Positions 6,463 through 8,999 of a DNA stretch of 8,999 bases are shown piece after piece. A program made the translations under genes and the position numbers. The DNA lies in the NCBI GenBank assembly GCA_036390995.1, contig DASWAT010000035.1, positions 1-8,999 on the forward strand. Direction: 5' to 3'. The notes beneath the pieces are model-generated. The model saw nothing but the letters and a program-made list of their open reading frames with translations. It was not told the DNA's origin and ran no database searches. Position 1 is the first letter of the stretch, and each line of letters starts with the position of its first letter. Source of the stretch: DASQQQ01 sp036390995 (GTDB taxonomy: Bacteria; Actinomycetota; UBA4738; HRBIN12).

Positions 6463-6894
6463 ATGACCGAGCAGGACCGAGCCGCGGCCAGACGTCTGGC
6501 GATGATCCGTCACGCCGCGGAGGTCTCCGGGAACGTGGCGAAGACGTGCCGCTACTACGGGATCTACGCCCCATGTTCTACAAGTGGTTCCGACGCTACG
6601 AGCAGGGCGGCCTGGAGGGCCTTCGCGATCACCCCCGGAGGCCCCACACCAGCCCCAACGCCACCAGGACCGAGGTCGTGGGCAAGATCGTCCACCTCCG
6701 CCGCCACTACCACTTCGGGGCCACAAGATCTCGATGTGCCTGAAGCGCTACCACGACATCTCGATCAGCCCTCCGGGATCTGGCGGATCCTCAAACGCCT
6801 GGACATGAGCCGGCTGCCCGCCTCCCAGCGCTACCGACGCCACACGGATCGGTGGAAGCGCTACGAGAAGCCCCTGCCGGGCCACCTGGTGCAG
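6463..6894 (+). pseudogene. IS481-family transposase, 5' part with three frameshifts
   Basis: Read across three frames, this encodes the N-terminal part of an IS481-type DDE transposase. The pieces are MTEQDRAAARRLAMIRHA to TCRYYGI (6463-6564), then MFYKWFRRYEQGGLEGLRDH to VVGKIVHLRRHYHFG (about 6573-6719), then HKISMCLKRYHDISIS (about 6722-6769), then SGIWRILKRLDMSRLPASQR to KPLPGHLVQ (about 6771-6894). Adding one base after about 6565, 6721 and 6770 restores a continuous helix-turn-helix and linker. For example, adding C at the first site gives GISRPMFYKW. The catalytic core should begin right after GHLVQ with a Q-I-D segment, but the plus strand there runs into unrelated codons and a stop at 6916-6918. 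It is non-functional. Confidence 0.85.
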
Positions 6895-6983
6895 TCATCG
6901 ATGGCGGTGAACTGGTAGTGCTTCCTGCGGGCTCCCCGAAGCGGAGCGATGAACTTCACGTCGATCTGCACCCGGTGGCCCGG
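6877..6983. repeat. inverted repeat made by head-to-head transposase fragments
   Basis: The plus-strand arm is 6877-6894 and the reverse-complement arm is 6966-6983. They match at 17 of 18 bases (T versus G at one site) and are separated by 71 bases. Both arms encode PGHxVQ of the transposase on their own strands. Confidence 0.85.
6891..6983 (-). pseudogene. inverted fragment of an IS481-family transposase core (31 codons)
   Basis: On the minus strand 31 codons read in frame PGHRVQIDVKFIAPLRG followed by ARRKHYQFTAIDDC. This is the segment that should follow the GHLVQ end of the plus-strand fragment, and it carries the first catalytic Asp (in QID) of the DDE core. It overlaps the plus-strand fragment by a few bases at 6891-6894 and butts against the LuxR remnant at about 6984. 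It encodes PGHRVQ again, which the plus-strand fragment already has as PGHLVQ. It is therefore either a second copy of the element in opposite orientation or an inverted partial duplication, not a simple flip. Confidence 0.8.
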
Positions 6984-7432
6984 CACCGACCTTCGAGAAG
7001 ATCGCCTTCAGATGATCCTGCACGGTGTAGGGAGAGACATGGAGGTCGTGCGCCATCTCACGGGTCGAGAGGCCGTGCAGGACGAGACGTGCCACCTGGC
7101 GCTCGCGTCTTGAGAGTCCGTAGGCCTCAACGATCAGGCCGGCGATCTCCGGTTCCTTCGCTGGATGGACCATGACCCCGACACGACCGTGAGATCCCTC
7201 GTCCAGCAATGAGGCGTGCAAGAGGAGTCATCCTCCGGTTCGTCTCGGGACACGGGCGCGTGCGACCTCCTCGGTCTGTCCCGCGGCCGCCCGTCGAGCC
7301 TCGCCGGCGACACTGGCGACGATCAGCGTTATCGGCTGCCAGGCCGGCAGCAAGGATGGCCCGGCGAATCCCCTCACCGATGTAGCCGCCTACCTCCGCA
7401 ACGACGCTGGCCTCGTGATCCTCGAACCTCCC
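6984..7432 (-). pseudogene. GAF/LuxR-type transcriptional regulator remnant
   Basis: This is the C-terminal part of a LuxR-family regulator of the kind common in Actinomycetota. It begins with the end of a GAF-like domain, FEDHEASVVAEVGGYIGEG then IRRAILAAGLAA (about 7325-7430). A frameshift near 7325-7335 leads to LIVASVAGEARRAAAGQ, an in-frame TGA (complement of 7228-7230) stands where Trp is expected in GGWLLLHASLL, and then comes VMVHPAKEPEIAGLIVEAYG. The HTH follows: LSRRERQVARLVLHGLST, REMAHDLHVSPYTVQDHL and KAIFSKVG. The last helix is lost where transposase sequence begins at 6983. One nonsense codon, one frameshift and a lost 3' end make it a pseudogene. The HTH itself remains open as a short ORF. 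Confidence 0.8.
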
Positions 7433-7468
7433 GCGCCGACGATGGAGGCTCGTCGAAGGGGAAGCCGA

Positions 7469-7603
7469 TCTCACCATCCCCGTCCCGGTCTCGGTGCCGT
7501 CGCTCTTCCACAGCTGCCACCCACCACTTGGCTCGGACGCCACGAAGAACAGCTCGCCCGCGACGTGAGCCAGCCACCCGGGGTAAGAGCTCTCCAGGCC
7601 ATC
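7469..7603 (-). pseudogene. ELWKSDGT-repeat (hyalin/ELK-type) protein fragment
   Basis: About 45 codons on the minus strand read SSYPGWLAHVAGELFFVAS, then EPSGGWQLWKSDGTETGTGM. This is one unit of the repeat often annotated ELWxxDGT or hyalin-like (consensus LFFxA-x-GxELWKSDGTxxGT), found in large secreted surface proteins. It stands alone: a TAG closes the frame just upstream and no second unit is seen. It continues in the same frame through about 12 linker codons into the LuxR remnant, so it is a relic joined by deletion rather than a real fusion gene. Confidence 0.65.
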
Positions 7604-7610
7604 ACCCTCG

Positions 7611-7616
7611 TACTAT
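7611..7616 (+). promoter_or_regulatory. predicted -10 element for the 101-aa gene
   Basis: TACTAT fits TANNNT and lies about 20 bases before the ATG at 7636, leaving room for a short leader that carries the ribosome binding site GAGAGGAG (7626-7633). No convincing -35 is seen. Unlike the cyanophycin genes, this gene would have a normal leader. Confidence 0.35.
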
Positions 7617-7635
7617 CCCTGTTGCGAGAGGAGCC

Positions 7636-7941
7636 ATGGCTGAGAGCTGGTTTGACGTGCGGTTCAGCCCCACCGGCGGTTGGTGGATCGCCCAGGAGTT
7701 CGAGAGCCGCGAGGAGGCCGAAGAGGCATTCCCCGACCTGTCCAATCTGGCGCACGAGGAAGACGACCCTGAGTTCTATGTCGCTCGCCAGATACTCCTC
7801 GAGAGCAGGATGGACCCTGAGCAGCGCGCAGCCCTCGCCGCGTTCAGAGAGGAGCAGATCGAGCTGCTCCAACGCAAACAAGCTGTCCTGACCGACGAGA
7901 TTCGGCGCCGGAGTGAGGAGATCCAGCGCCTTCGGGAGTGA
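7636..7941 (+). CDS. unknown protein with C-terminal coiled coil (101 aa)
   Basis: I do not recognise this protein. Residues 1-35 form a compact aromatic-rich start (SWFDVRFSPTGGWWIAQEF) that looks like one or two beta strands, followed by a helix rich in Glu (REEAEEAF). Residues 36-60 are acidic. Residues 61-101 are a charged heptad-like helix (EEQIELLQRKQAVLTDEIRR) likely to form a coiled coil. There is no signal peptide or membrane segment, so it should be cytoplasmic and probably oligomeric. The ATG at 7636 is chosen for the AGGAG just before it (7629-7633). The frame is open upstream to 7216, but that part overlaps the LuxR/ELK relics and is not supported. The next gene lies 153 bases downstream, so it is probably a separate transcript. 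Confidence 0.75.
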   Translation: MAESWFDVRFSPTGGWWIAQEFESREEAEEAFPDLSNLAHEEDDPEFYVARQILLESRMDPEQRAALAAFREEQIELLQRKQAVLTDEIRRRSEEIQRLRE

Positions 7942-8051
7942 GGCAAGACTCTTCTCGTACCCCCACGCTAGGGCCAGCGCCGTGGCAACCCTTCTCTTGC
8001 ATGCCACTGGGTAGGGCGGGGGCTCTGCCTCCCTCGGAGTCCCTGCTCAAA

Positions 8052-8083
8052 CCTGAGTCGGCGCAGTGGGGGTGGCACTCAGG
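8052..8083 (+). promoter_or_regulatory. perfect 7-bp inverted repeat overlapping the cupredoxin ribosome binding site
   Basis: CCTGAGT (8052-8058) and ACTCAGG (8077-8083) are perfect reverse complements with an 18-base loop. The right arm contains most of the AGGA that would serve the GTG start at 8095. It could be an operator for a dimeric regulator or an RNA hairpin hiding the ribosome binding site. A 7-bp perfect repeat may also occur by chance. Confidence 0.3.
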
Positions 8084-8094
8084 AATGACCGAGC

Positions 8095-8406
8095 GTGAAG
8101 GGTGCAGAAACCCCGGTATCAGTGCTCGATGGCAAGGAGGTGTGGGCCTTCAATCCGAGCAGCCAGACCGTGCATCAAGGCGACACCGTCGACATCCAGT
8201 TGGTGAATCCCTCGCGTGACGCGCACACGTTGACGCTCGCGGATCTCTGGTTCAATCTCGACGTCAAGGCCCAGGGGGAGGCGAGCGGCAGCTTGGTGGC
8301 CAGCAAGGTCGGAGCGTTCAGGTTCGCCTGCGGGGTGCCCGAGCACATGCCTTTCATGTGGGGGCAGCTCGTCGTGCTCCCCGACAGCTCGGCCCCCCAG
8401 AGCTGA
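8095..8406 (+). CDS. cupredoxin-domain protein with a type 1 copper site (103 aa)
   Basis: This is a single cupredoxin domain. Strands are visible around KEVWAFNPSSQTVHQGDTVD (14-33) and IQLVNPSRDAHTLTL (34-48). The copper ligands are His44 (in DAHT), Cys79, His84 and Met88 (in ACGVPEHMPFMWG). The C-x4-H-x3-M spacing is that of azurin, so a mononuclear electron-transfer copper is expected. The ending QLVVLP is typical of actinobacterial plastocyanin-like and COX2-like domains. Such proteins are normally exported, but here there is no signal peptide or anchor, and a TGA at 8086-8088 closes the frame just before the GTG. The start region is therefore odd: the protein is cytoplasmic, exported by another route, or has lost its leader. 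AGGA at 8081-8084 is the only visible ribosome binding site, with a long spacing. It is followed after 5 bases by the next gene. Confidence 0.85.
   Translation: MKGAETPVSVLDGKEVWAFNPSSQTVHQGDTVDIQLVNPSRDAHTLTLADLWFNLDVKAQGEASGSLVASKVGAFRFACGVPEHMPFMWGQLVVLPDSSAPQS
8096..8115 (+). repeat. 20-base imperfect repeat, copy 2
   Basis: This matches 6087-6106 at 18 of 20 positions. It covers the first codons of the cupredoxin gene (KGAETP); the other copy would read KGTETP in one frame although no gene is supported there. The GGGT/ACCC arms are kept in both. Confidence 0.35.
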
Positions 8407-8411
8407 AAACG

Positions 8412-8876
8412 ATGTTCATCTACTACTTCGTCCACCTGGACCTGCCCTTCCCTGAGGCCGAGCGCCGTCTCGTGGGGGTTGTGAGCGGGCTCGATGGGAT
8501 GGCGGTTGCTGCCTACCGAGAGGGCGAGGAGCTTCGGGCTCGCATCGGCCTGGGCGAGCCGCCCGTGATCGCGAAGACGGTTCGCCTGGAGGTGGGCCAA
8601 CCGGTGGCGCAGGGAGGGACGACGGTCCTTCCTATCGTTTGGGAGGCTACGGGTACACCCGGGCTCTTCCCCCGGATGGACGCAGACCTCGTGATCGCCG
8701 CCCTCGGATCCGGCCTCACCCAGCTCGCGCTCCGCGGATTGTACAGCCCACCTCTCGGATTGATCGGAAGAGCCCTAGACAAGGCTCTCCTACACCGTGT
8801 GGCGGAGGCAAGCGTGAAGGGGTTTGTAGATCGGATCGCCCGAGCACTCCAAGCGCACCAGGAGAACGGGCTATGA
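8412..8876 (+). CDS. SRPBCC/START-like protein, probable (154 aa)
   Basis: The protein starts FIYYFVHLDLPFPEAERRL and has a central segment TVRLEVGQPVAQGG followed by TTVLPIVWEATG. Then come GLFPRMDADLVIAALG, LTQLALRGLYSPPLG and a long C-terminal helix RVAEASVKGFVDRIARAL. A beta-rich middle with this kind of long closing helix is the pattern of SRPBCC (START-like, polyketide-cyclase-like) small-ligand binding proteins. The family assignment rests on pattern only, and I know of no defined function. It has no signal peptide. The ATG at 8412 is preferred over an upstream in-frame GTG at 8358, because that would overlap the end of the cupredoxin. Only 5 bases separate it from the cupredoxin stop, so the two are almost certainly co-transcribed. 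Confidence 0.75.
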   Translation: MFIYYFVHLDLPFPEAERRLVGVVSGLDGMAVAAYREGEELRARIGLGEPPVIAKTVRLEVGQPVAQGGTTVLPIVWEATGTPGLFPRMDADLVIAALGSGLTQLALRGLYSPPLGLIGRALDKALLHRVAEASVKGFVDRIARALQAHQENGL

Positions 8877-8989
8877 CCACGATGGGGAAACGGTGGGCAG
8901 AAGAGCCGGAGGCGCGGTACACGATCGTCTCTGTGGAATGTTCCAACGAACTACTGGGATGGTCACCGAAACGAGGGAACGGGTCTTGA
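8873..8989 (+). CDS. short ORF overlapping the preceding gene (38 codons)
   Basis: The ATG overlaps the preceding stop as ATGA, the usual arrangement of coupled genes. The product begins MTTMGKRWAEEPEARYTIVS and ends at a TGA at 8987-8989. I recognise no family, motif or membrane segment. It may be a small protein, the broken start of a larger gene, or chance: an ATGA at a stop codon is common in GC-rich DNA. Confidence 0.3.
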   Translation: MTTMGKRWAEEPEARYTIVSVECSNELLGWSPKRGNGS

Positions 8990-8999
8990 CCCCTCTCGT
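8959..8999 (+). CDS. possible start of a gene running off the right edge
   Basis: From the ATG at 8959 the frame reads MVTETRERVLTPL and stays open to the window end. The ribosome binding site is weak (only GGG before the ATG). Too little is present to name it. It competes with the 38-codon ORF in another frame; at most one of the two is likely real over this stretch. Confidence 0.25.
   Translation, partial: MVTETRERVLTPL

Noticed and set aside
6250..6918. 222-codon plus-strand frame as one gene
   Set aside because: Only two stretches (from 6463 to about 6564 and from about 6771 to 6894) match a transposase; the parts between are frameshifted. It is a broken pseudogene, not one protein.
7982..8007. 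GTGGCA/TGCCAC inverted repeat as a terminator for the 101-aa gene
   Set aside because: The stem is only 6 bp with a 14-base loop and no T run follows; it is not a convincing rho-independent terminator.
8935..8944. GGAA-TG-TTCC as an SOS-type (LexA) operator
   Set aside because: It is too short and does not fit the actinobacterial GAAC-N4-GTTC box.

Overview
The window is about 9 kb of GC-rich DNA. It uses GTG starts freely, and several genes have a TANNNT hexamer directly before the start codon and no Shine-Dalgarno, as in leaderless transcripts. Together with a GAF/LuxR-type regulator remnant and an IS481-type transposase remnant, this suggests an actinobacterial-type chromosome, possibly a deep-branching or environmental lineage. 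That placement is inference; no rRNA or tRNA is present to confirm it.

Left part (1-6045): a compact cyanophycin locus. Cyanophycinase (cphB) and cyanophycin synthetase (cphA) form a minus-strand operon with a 4-base GTGA overlap. Converging on it is a plus-strand gene for a shortened CphA-like protein. It keeps the CphA N-domain fold region and a complete Mur ligase domain, but lacks the whole ATP-grasp domain and the HxxEH motif of the N domain. The two converging genes share the palindrome CTAG as their stop codons, so there is no intergenic space. Divergent from the CphA-like gene is a 78-residue unknown protein with a CxxH/CC pattern. CphA builds the Asp backbone and adds Arg, and CphB cuts the polymer to beta-Asp-Arg. 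The second Mur ligase is the unexplained member and the best candidate for something undescribed.

Middle part (6046-7630): a gene graveyard. It holds a 35-codon N-terminal stub of a helical (TPR-like) protein, an IS481-family transposase broken by three one-base deletions and cut off before its catalytic core, a 31-codon fragment of the same kind of transposase in opposite orientation, a LuxR-family regulator remnant with a nonsense codon, a frameshift and a lost end, and an ELWKSDGT-repeat fragment fused in frame upstream of it. This is a scarred junction between the conserved cyanophycin locus and the next gene block.

Right part (7636-8999): intact small plus-strand genes. These are a 101-residue protein with a charged coiled-coil tail, a 103-residue cupredoxin with a complete type 1 copper ligand set but no signal peptide, a 154-residue SRPBCC-like protein 5 bases downstream of it, a 38-codon overlapping ORF, and possibly the start of a further gene at the edge. 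I see no CRISPR array, tRNA, rRNA or convincing rho-independent terminator.
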